A DNA stretch of 64,000 bases from Muribaculaceae bacterium (GTDB lineage: Bacteria; Bacteroidota; Bacteroidia; Bacteroidales; Muribaculaceae). The notes under the pieces are model-generated. The model was given only the letters and a program-made list of their open reading frames with translations. It did not search any database and was not told the origin of the DNA. Both the position numbers and the translations under genes were made by a program. The stretch covers positions 124,001 to 188,000 of the forward strand of contig JAFZAC010000016.1 of assembly GCA_017548365.1 (NCBI GenBank), given 5' to 3'. Shown piece after piece: positions 34,086 through 42,993 of this stretch; position 1 is the stretch's first letter; every line of letters begins with the position of its first letter.

Positions 34086-35246
34086 TTATCTTTTGGCTTT
34101 TTGGATTGTCTCAATAATATAAGCAAGGTCTTCATCAGTGACCATAGGACCACTTGGGAGACACAAGCCTTTCTTGAACAACGTTTCGCTTACTCCATTC
34201 ACATAAGCAGGTGCATCTTTATAGACAGGCTGCATGTGCATGGGTTTCCATAGTGGACGACTCTCAATGTTTGCTGCATCGAGATTCAAGCGTAGTTGGT
34301 CGTAGTCCATACCGAACTTTTTAGGTTCGACAATAATAGTGTTGAGCCAGTAGTTTGGTTCCATATAGTCCTCTGGAGCAACATGAACAGTAATACCATC
34401 CACATTGGCAAGTCCCTCTACATAGCGATCTTTTGCATGAATGTGGTGAGCAAGGTGATCATCAACGATAGTCATTTGACCACGTCCGATGCCTGCGCAA
34501 ATATTGCTCATACGATAGTTGTAGCCAATATGCTCATGCTGATAATAAGGGAGAGGCTCACGAGCTTGAGTGGCATAGAAAAGTATGCGTTTGGCAGCTT
34601 CCTCGTTGGGACAAATCAATGCACCGCCACCACTGGTGGTTATCATCTTGTTGCCGTTGAATGACATAACACCATACTTGCCAAAGGTGCCACATACCTG
34701 CCCACGATAGCGGGAGCCAAAACCTTCAGCAGCATCCTCAAGAACAGGAATCTCATAACGGTTTGCTATCTCCATAATCTCGTCAATATAGGCTGGCATA
34801 CCGTACAGATAAACAGGGATTATAGCTTTGGGCTTTTTACCTTTGGAAATGCGGTCTTTAATTGCATATTCTAGCAAATTAGGATCCATGTTCCAAGTGC
34901 CAGGCTCACTGTCAACAAACACAGGAGTAGCACCTTGATAAACCACAGGATTAGCACTAGCAGCAAAAGTGAATGACTGGCAAATCACTTCATCGCCGTT
35001 TTTTATGTCAAGAGCCACTAATGCAAGATGGATCGCAGCAGTGCCAGCACTTAATGCCACAACACTTTTTTCAATTTTTCTACCATCATTAAGCGTGTTG
35101 ACAAACTCCTCAAGATCAGCCTCGAACCCATTAACATTTGGTCCAAGAGGCACAACCCAATTGGTATCAAACGCCTCTTTAATGTACTTCATTTCCTCGC
35201 CCGCCTCACTCATGTGAGCCAAGCAAAGCCAAATCTTATTAGTCAT
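34086..35246 (-). CDS. DegT/DnrJ/EryC1/StrS-family nucleotide-sugar aminotransferase (PglE-like)
   Basis: PLP enzyme that adds an amino group to a keto nucleotide sugar. The 386 residues include WVVPLGPNVNGFEADLEEF, ALSAGTAAIHLAL (substrate/PLP loop), VLEDAAEGFGSRYRG and the Schiff-base lysine in FNGNKMITTSGGGAL at about residue 199. It resembles PglE/LegC-type enzymes working on 4-keto-6-deoxy sugars, and the PglF-like dehydratase in this locus would supply such a substrate. It is the last gene of the locus and is richer in G+C than the genes just upstream. Confidence 0.88.
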   Translation of the reverse strand: MTNKIWLCLAHMSEAGEEMKYIKEAFDTNWVVPLGPNVNGFEADLEEFVNTLNDGRKIEKSVVALSAGTAAIHLALVALDIKNGDEVICQSFTFAASANPVVYQGATPVFVDSEPGTWNMDPNLLEYAIKDRISKGKKPKAIIPVYLYGMPAYIDEIMEIANRYEIPVLEDAAEGFGSRYRGQVCGTFGKYGVMSFNGNKMITTSGGGALICPNEEAAKRILFYATQAREPLPYYQHEHIGYNYRMSNICAGIGRGQMTIVDDHLAHHIHAKDRYVEGLANVDGITVHVAPEDYMEPNYWLNTIIVEPKKFGMDYDQLRLNLDAANIESRPLWKPMHMQPVYKDAPAYVNGVSETLFKKGLCLPSGPMVTDEDLAYIIETIQKAKR

Positions 35247-35265
35247 AAATATATACTTAATTGAT

Positions 35266-36258
35266 TTATTTATTATTTATCGTACAATATATTTTGCTTA
35301 TTAAAACACAAAGCCATGGTTTATTTAAGCACCAATTTAGCACTGTATATTTCAGACCCGGATAATCTGATTTGCTTAAACGATTAAAAGGATATAAGCC
35401 TTCTTTTTTCGCTTCTTTGATAAAAGAATGTACTTTTCCAATTTTTATAGCGCGAATAATTCCAAAAAAAACATAATTGTCTCGACGAGTAATTAGTCGA
35501 ATGTGACAGCCGTCACTAATATTATCTTTGTTCTCATCAATTACATTAGCCACATCGACTGCAGCAAATAGATAATCATCGATTAGTCTTAATTGGTGAT
35601 TTTTATCATTATTATTCATAATACTATTTCGCCTTTTTCTATAACAATAACCAATAATTGAAGATAAAACTGCTCGTTTTGTATACATCAAAAAACGTAT
35701 TACATATGCAGCATCTTCAATCATGTGTCCTTCAGGGAAATATATATTATGATTCATTAAAATGTCCTTTTTTATAATATATCCCCAAGCTTGAGATACA
35801 TAATTGTATTTCTGTATATAATCTTTACCATTTATAACCTCAATTACTTCTGGCTTAAGGGAATTAGATACTCGAGTATTGTTGTCTTCTTCTTGAACCG
35901 TCACAAATCCAAACCCCAAAACCTCGATATTATTCTCTTCAATTAAATTCATCAGGTATTTCAATGAATTTTTAACAAGATAGTCATCTGAATCAACAAA
36001 CAATATATAATCTCCTATTGCATGACGAAGTCCTACATTACGAGCGGCACTAATTCCTTTATTCTCTTGATGGATAACTCTAAATTCATAATACTCATTA
36101 GCATACTCATCACTAATCATACCTGATTTATCAGTAGACCCATCATCAACTAAAATTACCTCATAGTTGAACAATGCTTGGCTGACAATGCTTTCTAAGC
36201 ATTGTTTTAAGTATGGCTCAACGTTATAGATAGGAATAATAATTGAAAGAGATGGCAT
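35266..36258 (-). CDS. Glycosyltransferase family 2
   Basis: A 330-residue GT-A enzyme. The N-terminus LSIIIPIYNVEPYLKQCLES, the acceptor-side ILVDDGSTDKSG and the nucleotide-sugar metal motif LFVDSDDYL are classic GT2. It adds one sugar at the cytoplasmic face of the membrane; donor and linkage are not readable. It lies 3 bases after the upstream membrane-protein gene and 19 before the aminotransferase gene. Its sequence is clearly AT-rich. Confidence 0.9.
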   Translation of the reverse strand: MPSLSIIIPIYNVEPYLKQCLESIVSQALFNYEVILVDDGSTDKSGMISDEYANEYYEFRVIHQENKGISAARNVGLRHAIGDYILFVDSDDYLVKNSLKYLMNLIEENNIEVLGFGFVTVQEEDNNTRVSNSLKPEVIEVINGKDYIQKYNYVSQAWGYIIKKDILMNHNIYFPEGHMIEDAAYVIRFLMYTKRAVLSSIIGYCYRKRRNSIMNNNDKNHQLRLIDDYLFAAVDVANVIDENKDNISDGCHIRLITRRDNYVFFGIIRAIKIGKVHSFIKEAKKEGLYPFNRLSKSDYPGLKYTVLNWCLNKPWLCVLISKIYCTINNK

Positions 36259-36261
36259 AAA

Positions 36262-37785
36262 TTATATATTAACAAAATGACTCCCACTTATTTGCGCAAT
36301 TATTTTGTGATGTTCTCTAATACTGTCAAGATAATCTGTTTGAATGTTATAACAAACAATTAAAAGTGCAGTTATGACAAAAGCGTAGACAATCATCCAA
36401 ACGATAAATGAAGTCCTATAATTACCATTCCATACCTTTACAAGAACGTAGAGAGCAACGATCACAAAAAGAGGTTGTAATGGTAATATATACCTACTAA
36501 CAGTACCACCTGTTATATATGCTGTTACAAAAAACACCACAAGTGGCCACCATGCCCAAACCCCAAGGTGACTCTGTTTGTGACGAACAATACTTAAGTA
36601 TAAATAATAAAAAATACAAACACCACCTATAAAATACCACATAATCCTGATTCGTGGAACAACTGTAAATATGGTTATTTCAGACTGTTCATATAGCCAT
36701 GGGAAGGGAATGACATATTGCAAGCCTGCAGTGACAGGAAGCAAGAGCAATCGCTTCAAAAATGGATAATAAAAATAATCACCAACAATTACATTGTATG
36801 GTTGTTGTGCAAAACCTATTGTAAATGCTTTAGCCATTGGGTCGCCACCTTCAACAGTTCTATATTGTTGACCAAAAGAATAAGCAAATAGAAAACTAAA
36901 TATCAATGTAATACCAAATGCTATCGTACATAGCAACGCTCCTTTCTTCCATAGTTTATGATGATTAGAGAGTCCCATCATGATAGCTCCAATTCCTGCA
37001 AAATAAGCATAACTTGTACGTACAAAAGCCAAAATCAAACAGCCCAAGACAAATAGTGCGATGTCTTTATTTTGTGTTCGTCTAGTTTCATTAACCTCGC
37101 GTGCCATCCCTGCTAATACAATGCCAACAAGTAAAAAACCTAAACTACAGGCTGCTTCTTTTTGGATTCGCATGCACTGAGATAATAAAAAACCTAATAG
37201 CGAAACCATCAACATTGCTATCACAGAAATGTTCTTGATATTCATGATGTCTAATCTATCATGGAGCAAGCGATCAGATAGTATTCCTGTCATCACTATA
37301 GACAGCATAGTAAAAAAATAATTTAATGCTATTGGCCAAACAACACTTACACCAAGCACCTTCCACAGACACAACATAAATAATGACAAACCCTTAAATC
37401 CGACTTTTGGTTCTGGGCATCTTCCATCAAAATGTGCAAGAGCCCACCTATAATACCCAGCGTCATCTGATTTTAAATCTGGATATTCAAAAGATCCACC
37501 AACGTCAACAGTCCAACTTTTAATGCTAATAATAGTGTAGATAGCTAAAGTAGTTCCCACAAACAATAATAACCATTGACCAAAACTACAGTTTAAACGA
37601 ATCTTTGAATAAATTAATCGAGGAAGAAGATACGCAAACGCTAATGATAGAATAACATCAAAAGCATCTTTTGTACTAAAGAAACTCAAGGACATAGAAC
37701 TAATAATACCAAGAGCTATTATTTCGCCAAGAACAATCAGATTGTTTTCTTTGTAAAATAAATGAGGCAATCTAATGCTATTCAT
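36262..37785 (-). CDS. Polytopic membrane protein of the polysaccharide locus
   Basis: A 507-residue protein with about a dozen hydrophobic segments. I do not recognise the family with certainty. The first large loop contains YPDLKSDDAGYYRWALAHFD with acidic residues just after an early transmembrane helix, a pattern seen in GT-C glycosyltransferases such as the PMT/ArnT group, which would use a lipid-linked donor at the outer membrane face. A Wzy-type polymerase role is also possible. It has no signal peptide, sits between the MBL hydrolase gene (58 bases) and a GT2 gene (3 bases), and is strongly AT-rich. Confidence 0.6.
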   Translation of the reverse strand: MNSIRLPHLFYKENNLIVLGEIIALGIISSMSLSFFSTKDAFDVILSLAFAYLLPRLIYSKIRLNCSFGQWLLLFVGTTLAIYTIISIKSWTVDVGGSFEYPDLKSDDAGYYRWALAHFDGRCPEPKVGFKGLSLFMLCLWKVLGVSVVWPIALNYFFTMLSIVMTGILSDRLLHDRLDIMNIKNISVIAMLMVSLLGFLLSQCMRIQKEAACSLGFLLVGIVLAGMAREVNETRRTQNKDIALFVLGCLILAFVRTSYAYFAGIGAIMMGLSNHHKLWKKGALLCTIAFGITLIFSFLFAYSFGQQYRTVEGGDPMAKAFTIGFAQQPYNVIVGDYFYYPFLKRLLLLPVTAGLQYVIPFPWLYEQSEITIFTVVPRIRIMWYFIGGVCIFYYLYLSIVRHKQSHLGVWAWWPLVVFFVTAYITGGTVSRYILPLQPLFVIVALYVLVKVWNGNYRTSFIVWMIVYAFVITALLIVCYNIQTDYLDSIREHHKIIAQISGSHFVNI

Positions 37786-37843
37786 ATTTATATTAATAGA
37801 ACAAGAGCTTTAATAAAACACAAAAAAAGAATAAATATTCTTC

Positions 37844-38479
37844 TCACATTAATAACTCAAATTCATAATTATCTAATAAGAAACAATTACCATGTCCTGG
37901 ACAGACTTTTATCCCTTCACCTTTCATTGACTTTAAATAGCGTATTGATTCTTTTAGTTTTTCTTTTGATCCAGTTTTAAGTTTTGTTACTGTTTTGAAA
38001 TCCTTGATAAGCTCATCACCTGTAAAAATGAATTTATCTATCTTAAGAAAAATTCCAGAAGATGAATGTCCCTTTGCTGGAGTAAATTCTAAAATATGAT
38101 CATTCCATTTCATAGAATGACTAGCATCACTCAGTTCTATATCAGCCGCATCTATTGCAAAGCCTGGTTGCTCAAAAAAAACAGAATAGTTTTTTTTCAT
38201 ATCCTGAATTGCTGTCGAGCAAATCTTTGAACAAAGCAACTTGACATCCTTATATCGTTCCCTTAATTCATTTACACCCCAACAATGATCAAAATGCTCA
38301 TGCGTTAAGATTATAAATTGTGGTACAAGGTCATTTGAATTCAAATAATTCAATAAGGTACTATTATTGTTACTTCCTGGATCGACAACTATACAAAAAT
38401 TACCGACAGCTTTGTCAAAAACAACAAAACAGTTGGATAAAACAGGTTCGTTGATAATCTGATTAATCTCAATCATCAA
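37844..38479 (-). CDS. Metallo-beta-lactamase-fold hydrolase
   Basis: A 211-residue MBL-fold protein with ILTHEHFDHCWGVNEL (the HxHxDH metal site), TPAKGHSSSGIFL, FTGDEL and VCPGHGN, giving the full set of histidine and aspartate ligands of the glyoxalase II-like branch. This branch often cleaves thioesters, so hydrolysis of an acyl-ACP or acyl-CoA made by the neighbouring cassette is an attractive role. It lies 11 bases after the second SDR gene and is the last gene of the acyl-carrier cassette. Confidence 0.8.
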   Translation of the reverse strand: MMIEINQIINEPVLSNCFVVFDKAVGNFCIVVDPGSNNNSTLLNYLNSNDLVPQFIILTHEHFDHCWGVNELRERYKDVKLLCSKICSTAIQDMKKNYSVFFEQPGFAIDAADIELSDASHSMKWNDHILEFTPAKGHSSSGIFLKIDKFIFTGDELIKDFKTVTKLKTGSKEKLKESIRYLKSMKGEGIKVCPGHGNCFLLDNYEFELLM

Positions 38480-38490
38480 AAATAAAGCAA

Positions 38491-39237
38491 TCAGCCTGTT
38501 ATATTTATAGTCCGACCTCCGTCAACAGTTAGTTGTTGTCCTGTTATCCAACGTGCATTTTCACCCAAAAGAAATCTTACGGCTTGACATATATCGGTAA
38601 CATTACCAAGACCTAATGGGTAGGTTGAAGCCATACGATTAATCAATTCCTCATCTTGATACATACTTTCTGTCATTCTTGTTCTCACTCCACCAGGAAG
38701 AACAGAATTTACCCTAATATCAGGAGCCAGCTCAATAGCCAATGAGCGCATCAAACCATCAAGCCCAGCTTTAGAAGAGCTATATACTGAAAATGCCTTA
38801 GCACCAAAGTTGCTTATGTTACTAGAAATAAATACTACACTTTTTAAAGCTACATGGTTTGCCCTTTTATTGACAAGAATCTTAACAATCAGTGCAGCGG
38901 AAACGATGTTCACATTAAAAGCGTCTGTAAAGTTCTCTTTTTTCAACATTTTTACAGGAATCATCTTCATATATCCAGCGCAGTGTACAAAATGTGAAAC
39001 ACTGATCTCTTCTCTCTTTAGTAAATCAGTCAAAGAAGATTCCAAATCGTCCACATTAGACAAATCATACTGCCAGATAATATGATTTCCTGGAGCACAC
39101 CTGTTTTTTACGTTATTCAAACGTTCCAAATCTCTTCCGCAAAGTATTATATCATACTCTTTGGATAATGATAATGCTATCTCTTCTCCCATGCCGGAAG
39201 AAGCGCCTGTAATTAGAATATATTGTACATCTCTCAT
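38491..39237 (-). CDS. SDR-family oxidoreductase (FabG-like), second of two
   Basis: A 248-residue classical short-chain dehydrogenase. The nucleotide motif is ITGASSGMGEEIAL and the active site YSSSKAGLDGLMRSLAIEL carries Tyr and Lys (YxxxK), with a serine in VVFISSNIS. It ends VDGGRTINITG in FabG style. The probable job is NAD(P)H reduction of a 3-oxoacyl-ACP or a keto sugar. It follows a related SDR gene after 13 bases; the two differ in sequence, so they likely act on different substrates or steps. Confidence 0.85.
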   Translation of the reverse strand: MRDVQYILITGASSGMGEEIALSLSKEYDIILCGRDLERLNNVKNRCAPGNHIIWQYDLSNVDDLESSLTDLLKREEISVSHFVHCAGYMKMIPVKMLKKENFTDAFNVNIVSAALIVKILVNKRANHVALKSVVFISSNISNFGAKAFSVYSSSKAGLDGLMRSLAIELAPDIRVNSVLPGGVRTRMTESMYQDEELINRMASTYPLGLGNVTDICQAVRFLLGENARWITGQQLTVDGGRTINITG

Positions 39238-39250
39238 TTACATATAAAAA

Positions 39251-40009
39251 TTATTGTGCTGTAAAACCACCATCAACATTCAACACCGCCCCAGTCATCC
39301 ATTTGCTCATGTCTGAGAAAAGGAAAAGTATGGCGTTTGCAATATCTTCAACATCTCCAAGTCCCATAGGATGAAGGGCGTTAAGACGCTCGTCATAACT
39401 CTCATCCATCATACCGTCAACTTTCTTTGCCATGGGAGTCTTAATGAATCCTGGAGCGACACAATTGACTCGTATGCCATTTGACACAAGTTCCATTGCC
39501 ATCGATTTTGTTATTGCTATTATAGCGCCCTTGCTCATGGCATAACCAACATTGGCTGCAGAACCGACCAGTCCATAGACAGACGAAATCAAAACAAAAG
39601 AACCATACTCTCCCGCATAAATCTGTTTGCTGGAACAAACCTTAGCGAGTTCAATAGCAGCGTAGGTGTTTAACTTGTATAACTTCTCTGTCTTTTCAGC
39701 ATTAACAACTTTTATAGGGGCAATGTATGGCAATCCAGCACAATGAACAAAACCATGTAGTTTCCCAAATGTTGACACCTTTTCTTTGATTCTTGGCTTG
39801 ATTGCACTGTCATCAGTGAGGTCAATAACAAGAACATCCGTTTCATTATCGCACTCAGACTGAACCATTCTGAGTCTTTCCTCATTAATGTCAACCAACA
39901 ACACTTTTGCTCCCATCTCAGAGAGTAGCAGGGCAGTTGCCCTGCCTATCCCTGATGCGGCACCAGTCACTAAATAGCGCCGGTCTTTAATGTTAAGCAG
40001 ATCTCTCAT
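39251..40009 (-). CDS. SDR-family oxidoreductase (FabG-like), first of two
   Basis: A 252-residue classical SDR with VTGAASGIGRATALL, SSVYG and the active-site YAMSKGAIIAITKSMAMEL. Its final LNVDGGFTAQ is typical of 3-oxoacyl-ACP reductases. It starts 1 base after the stop of an acyl carrier protein gene, so the two are probably translated together, which favours an ACP-bound substrate. It is richer in G+C than the SDR after it, hinting at a different origin. Confidence 0.85.
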   Translation of the reverse strand: MRDLLNIKDRRYLVTGAASGIGRATALLLSEMGAKVLLVDINEERLRMVQSECDNETDVLVIDLTDDSAIKPRIKEKVSTFGKLHGFVHCAGLPYIAPIKVVNAEKTEKLYKLNTYAAIELAKVCSSKQIYAGEYGSFVLISSVYGLVGSAANVGYAMSKGAIIAITKSMAMELVSNGIRVNCVAPGFIKTPMAKKVDGMMDESYDERLNALHPMGLGDVEDIANAILFLFSDMSKWMTGAVLNVDGGFTAQ

Positions 40010-40010
40010 A

Positions 40011-40220
40011 TTATTTGATTACTGCCTCACAAAACTCCTTGATGCTATTAAAGGCAAGAATGTCCTTGTTCTTCATTGTCATGTTATAATCAGAATCTAA
40101 CATGGCAATTAAAGATAAACCACACAAAGAGTCCCACTCTTCATAATCTGTAAACTTTTTGTTTACATCTACTTCTTCAACTTCGAGGATTTCTGCGATT
40201 TTTTCAATAAGTTCTTCCAT
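40011..40220 (-). CDS. Acyl carrier protein, second of two in the cassette
   Basis: A 69-residue carrier protein beginning MEELIEKIAEILEVEEV. The phosphopantetheine serine is in YEEWDSLCGLSLIAML, matching the DSL site. The start at 40220 was chosen because an upstream start at 40271 gives a non-family N-terminus and overlaps the preceding gene. It lies 25 bases after the beta-helix acyltransferase gene and 1 base before an SDR gene. Acyl groups on this carrier could be the donor for the acyltransferase. Confidence 0.88.
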   Translation of the reverse strand: MEELIEKIAEILEVEEVDVNKKFTDYEEWDSLCGLSLIAMLDSDYNMTMKNKDILAFNSIKEFCEAVIK

Positions 40221-40245
40221 TTCTCTGTATTTAAAATTGTTATTA

Positions 40246-40878
40246 TTAAATATCTTTTGCGGGATTACCAAATACGGTTATACCAGGCTTAACCTTTCTT
40301 ATCACGAAACTTAAAGCACCGACAACCGCATCGTCACCAACAACGACTTTATGATTAAGTACACTCATAGTATGCAATGTAACTCGGTTTCCGACTTTAA
40401 CCCCACCTATAACAGATGCTTTGGGGTCAATTCTTGTGAAATCACCGATTACCGCATCGTGGCCAATGGCAGCATATGATTGGAGCATCACATGATTGCC
40501 AATAATTGCTTCAGATCCAACATGTACATCATGAAATGCCAATATGCCATTTCCCATCTGTGCAGTCGGATTTATATATACATCAGGGGGAATAAGATTT
40601 ACGAATTTCCCTCCTTTTGACTCAATTAGCGATACAATTCTGACTTTTGTGTGAACATCACCTATAGAGCATGTGAAGATGTCGTCATCTTGAATCTGAT
40701 AATCATTTATTGAGCCAATAACAGAAGGATACTTATATGTAAAAGAATCCAACGCATGAATATTGTCATCAAGGAATCCTTTGATATCAAATTCTGTGCC
40801 ATAACCAGAACAATCTGTGGCTAAATGGTATACTTCACGTCCCATGCCACCTGCACCGATGATTATTAAATGTTTCAT
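40246..40878 (-). CDS. PglD/NeuD-like left-handed beta-helix acyltransferase
   Basis: A 210-residue sugar O/N-acyltransferase. The N-terminal Rossmann-like part opens MKHLIIIGAGGMGREVYHLA, and the C-terminal half has hexapeptide repeats (VHVGSEAIIGNHVMLQSYAA, IGGVKVGNRVTLH) with the catalytic histidine in AAIGHDAVIGD. PglD acetylates the 4-amino group of UDP-4-amino sugars, matching the DegT and PglF-like enzymes in this locus. Lying between KAS III and an ACP gene, it might instead use an acyl-ACP donor. The ATG at 40878 was preferred to a TTG at 40896. Confidence 0.85.
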   Translation of the reverse strand: MKHLIIIGAGGMGREVYHLATDCSGYGTEFDIKGFLDDNIHALDSFTYKYPSVIGSINDYQIQDDDIFTCSIGDVHTKVRIVSLIESKGGKFVNLIPPDVYINPTAQMGNGILAFHDVHVGSEAIIGNHVMLQSYAAIGHDAVIGDFTRIDPKASVIGGVKVGNRVTLHTMSVLNHKVVVGDDAVVGALSFVIRKVKPGITVFGNPAKDI

Positions 40879-40892
40879 TTGCTTCTCGATAA

Positions 40893-41957
40893 TCAAAATT
40901 CAACTATATTATTAAACAGCAGATTGCCCATCTTCATGTATATAGATGACCAGGTAAGACCTACGCCAAAACCTGCCATGCACAATTTCATTGTTTTATC
41001 TGTGAGTTGTTCTCCCAAATTAAAACTGATGCATGTCGGCACTGTTACTCCACTAGCATTACCGAAATTCTCTACAATATTCGCTGGCATCTTCTCACGA
41101 GGAACTCCGAGTTTATCTGCGAGCTTGTTTAGCATGAACTTGTTGGGTTGATGGAACATGTACCAATCAACATCTTCTTTTTGGACATCAGCTTGTTCTA
41201 ATAAGTGCTCAATCATGGGAGGAACTTCGCGCTGAACAAAGTTAAACACGTCATCACCCTGCATAACAAGGTTGTCTTTGCTACGGTAATTGCCAGCATC
41301 ATCCTGCTCCATTACTGATGTCTCTGATGTGCTGGGCATTCGGAATCCTCCAGCTGGGATATTTAACGCGAACGCGCCAGTACCGTCCATCTTGATGTTG
41401 GCATAAATAGTCGAGTCGTCGTCTGATTTCTCAACAATGGTTATTGATGCGGCATCACCGATTAACGGTTTGCTGTTGCGGTCTCGGTCGGACACCTTTG
41501 GGCTAAGCACATCTGCATTCATCAAAATAACCTTATTAATTGAAGGTTGCTCTAACAACATGAAAGCCTGAATGAGTCCCAACTCGAATCCGGCGCAGCC
41601 TTGGTTAATATCCATGCACAAGCAATCGTGTTTCAACTCAAAATGTCCATGAATGATATTGCTTGTTGGAGGCATATAGTAATCTGCTGACTGAGACACG
41701 AACAGCAACGCATCAATCTCCTCTTTTTTAAGCAAGTCATTGTCAAAAAGATACTGAAGACCAAACTTGCAGAAATCAGACGAGCATTGTCCAGGCTCTG
41801 CTATTCGATGCTCTTTATATCCCATGGCAAGCTTCAACTTCATGCACTTGGCTGGAGAAAAGCTGTAGTTGCCCATCTCTTCCTCAAATTTCACCACCTT
41901 CTTAGGCAGTATTGTGAGGATTCCACCTATTCGTTTGTTTTTAAATACGAAATCCAT
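40893..41957 (-). CDS. 3-oxoacyl-ACP synthase III (KAS III/FabH-like)
   Basis: A 354-residue thiolase-fold condensing enzyme. The Cys-His-Asn triad is present: Cys in DINQGCAGFELGLIQAF, His in WYMFHQPNKFMLNKLA, Asn in VENFGNASGVTVPT. KAS III enzymes condense a short acyl-CoA or acyl-ACP starter with malonyl-ACP; this one differs from housekeeping FabH in its N-terminus. Its ATG overlaps the stop of the first ACP gene by one base, and it lies 14 bases before the acyltransferase gene. No dehydratase or enoyl reductase gene accompanies it. Confidence 0.9.
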   Translation of the reverse strand: MDFVFKNKRIGGILTILPKKVVKFEEEMGNYSFSPAKCMKLKLAMGYKEHRIAEPGQCSSDFCKFGLQYLFDNDLLKKEEIDALLFVSQSADYYMPPTSNIIHGHFELKHDCLCMDINQGCAGFELGLIQAFMLLEQPSINKVILMNADVLSPKVSDRDRNSKPLIGDAASITIVEKSDDDSTIYANIKMDGTGAFALNIPAGGFRMPSTSETSVMEQDDAGNYRSKDNLVMQGDDVFNFVQREVPPMIEHLLEQADVQKEDVDWYMFHQPNKFMLNKLADKLGVPREKMPANIVENFGNASGVTVPTCISFNLGEQLTDKTMKLCMAGFGVGLTWSSIYMKMGNLLFNNIVEF

Positions 41958-42187
41958 TATTTCGCTCCGTTCTTTATTAATAACTTCTCTATTGAATCAA
42001 TAGAGGCAAAGTTCTCAGGAAGGATGTCAACTCCATCTATTGAGATTTCAAAAGTAGAATCCAACTCTGTAACAAGGTTAACCACATCAAATGAGTCGAG
42101 CATTCCTTCGTCAATGAAGTCAACGTCTTCATTAAAGTCAAACTCTGGTCTCAACTCAGTCAAAATTTTAATGATTTTTTCTCTCAT
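41957..42187 (-). CDS. Acyl carrier protein, first of two in the cassette
   Basis: A 76-residue carrier protein with helix I MREKIIKILTELRPEF and the phosphopantetheine serine in DEGMLDSFDVVNLV. It is unlike the second carrier at 40011-40220, so they are not recent duplicates. The gene begins 2 bases after the GNAT gene and overlaps the KAS III gene by 1 base. It could receive an adenylated acid from the ligase at 42986-44518. Confidence 0.9.
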   Translation of the reverse strand: MREKIIKILTELRPEFDFNEDVDFIDEGMLDSFDVVNLVTELDSTFEISIDGVDILPENFASIDSIEKLLIKNGAK

Positions 42188-42189
42188 AG

Positions 42190-42993
42190 TTATTTTCTTT
42201 TAATAATTACATAATCATTCATGTCTTCTCTCCTGAAACCATAATGCTCATATCTTTTAATGGCATTTTCATTATCGGAGATAACCCAAAAAAGTTGGCG
42301 CTTTGTCTCTTTCCCTAAGACTAAAGCAGTTTTAATAAGTTTAGCGCCAACACCTTTATTTCTGTATTTTGGTGAAGTATACCAATAACGTAGATACCAT
42401 GTGAAACCAGTTATCTCATATATAAGGAATCCACACAGTTGTTCACCATCTTTGACGATCAGCAATTGTCTTCGGTCTGCAAAATCCTGTATTTCTCTAA
42501 GAGAAGGGAGCTGCTCACATAATGGGTCAAAATCTCGTTGGAACACTTCATTTATAATATTGGAATCTTCAACACTTCCATAGCAAACACTTGAATCAAG
42601 GATGGTGTCAGAAACGACCATCTGTCCGACATGAGACATACGATATAAGCTCATGTAATCTTCAAATCCTATTGACTTGAAAGCATTCCGTTCTGTAATA
42701 CCATCACCTTTACATACAATGTCAATTACTTGCGTGCAATCCCAGTTCATGGTCTGCAAAGCAGATACCACAGCATCATAATCTGTCGCTATAAAGAATA
42801 GGTTGCTAAAAGAATGATTGTTGTGTATTAGGAGAACACAATCTTTGTATTCTTCATAAAGAAAACCACCTTCGTCAATCCAATAATTATGCTTGTTGTC
42901 GTCCCAATAAAAGTTAGTGACAAATCCTTTTCTCAAAGAGCGGATTTGACTTACCAATGTTCGAATCTGATTGTAAGAGTCTATCTTATGCAT
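42190..42993 (-). CDS. GNAT-family N-acyltransferase with extra N-terminal domain
   Basis: A 267-residue protein. The C-terminal ~140 residues are a GNAT fold with the acetyl-CoA loop RNKGVGAKLIKTALVLGK and the closing NENAIKRYEHYGFRRED. The N-terminal ~110 residues are unrecognised. It overlaps the AMP-ligase gene by 8 bases and lies 2 bases before an ACP gene, so it works with the cassette. It may N-acylate an aminoacyl-ACP or an amino sugar. Confidence 0.78.
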   Translation of the reverse strand: MHKIDSYNQIRTLVSQIRSLRKGFVTNFYWDDNKHNYWIDEGGFLYEEYKDCVLLIHNNHSFSNLFFIATDYDAVVSALQTMNWDCTQVIDIVCKGDGITERNAFKSIGFEDYMSLYRMSHVGQMVVSDTILDSSVCYGSVEDSNIINEVFQRDFDPLCEQLPSLREIQDFADRRQLLIVKDGEQLCGFLIYEITGFTWYLRYWYTSPKYRNKGVGAKLIKTALVLGKETKRQLFWVISDNENAIKRYEHYGFRREDMNDYVIIKRK

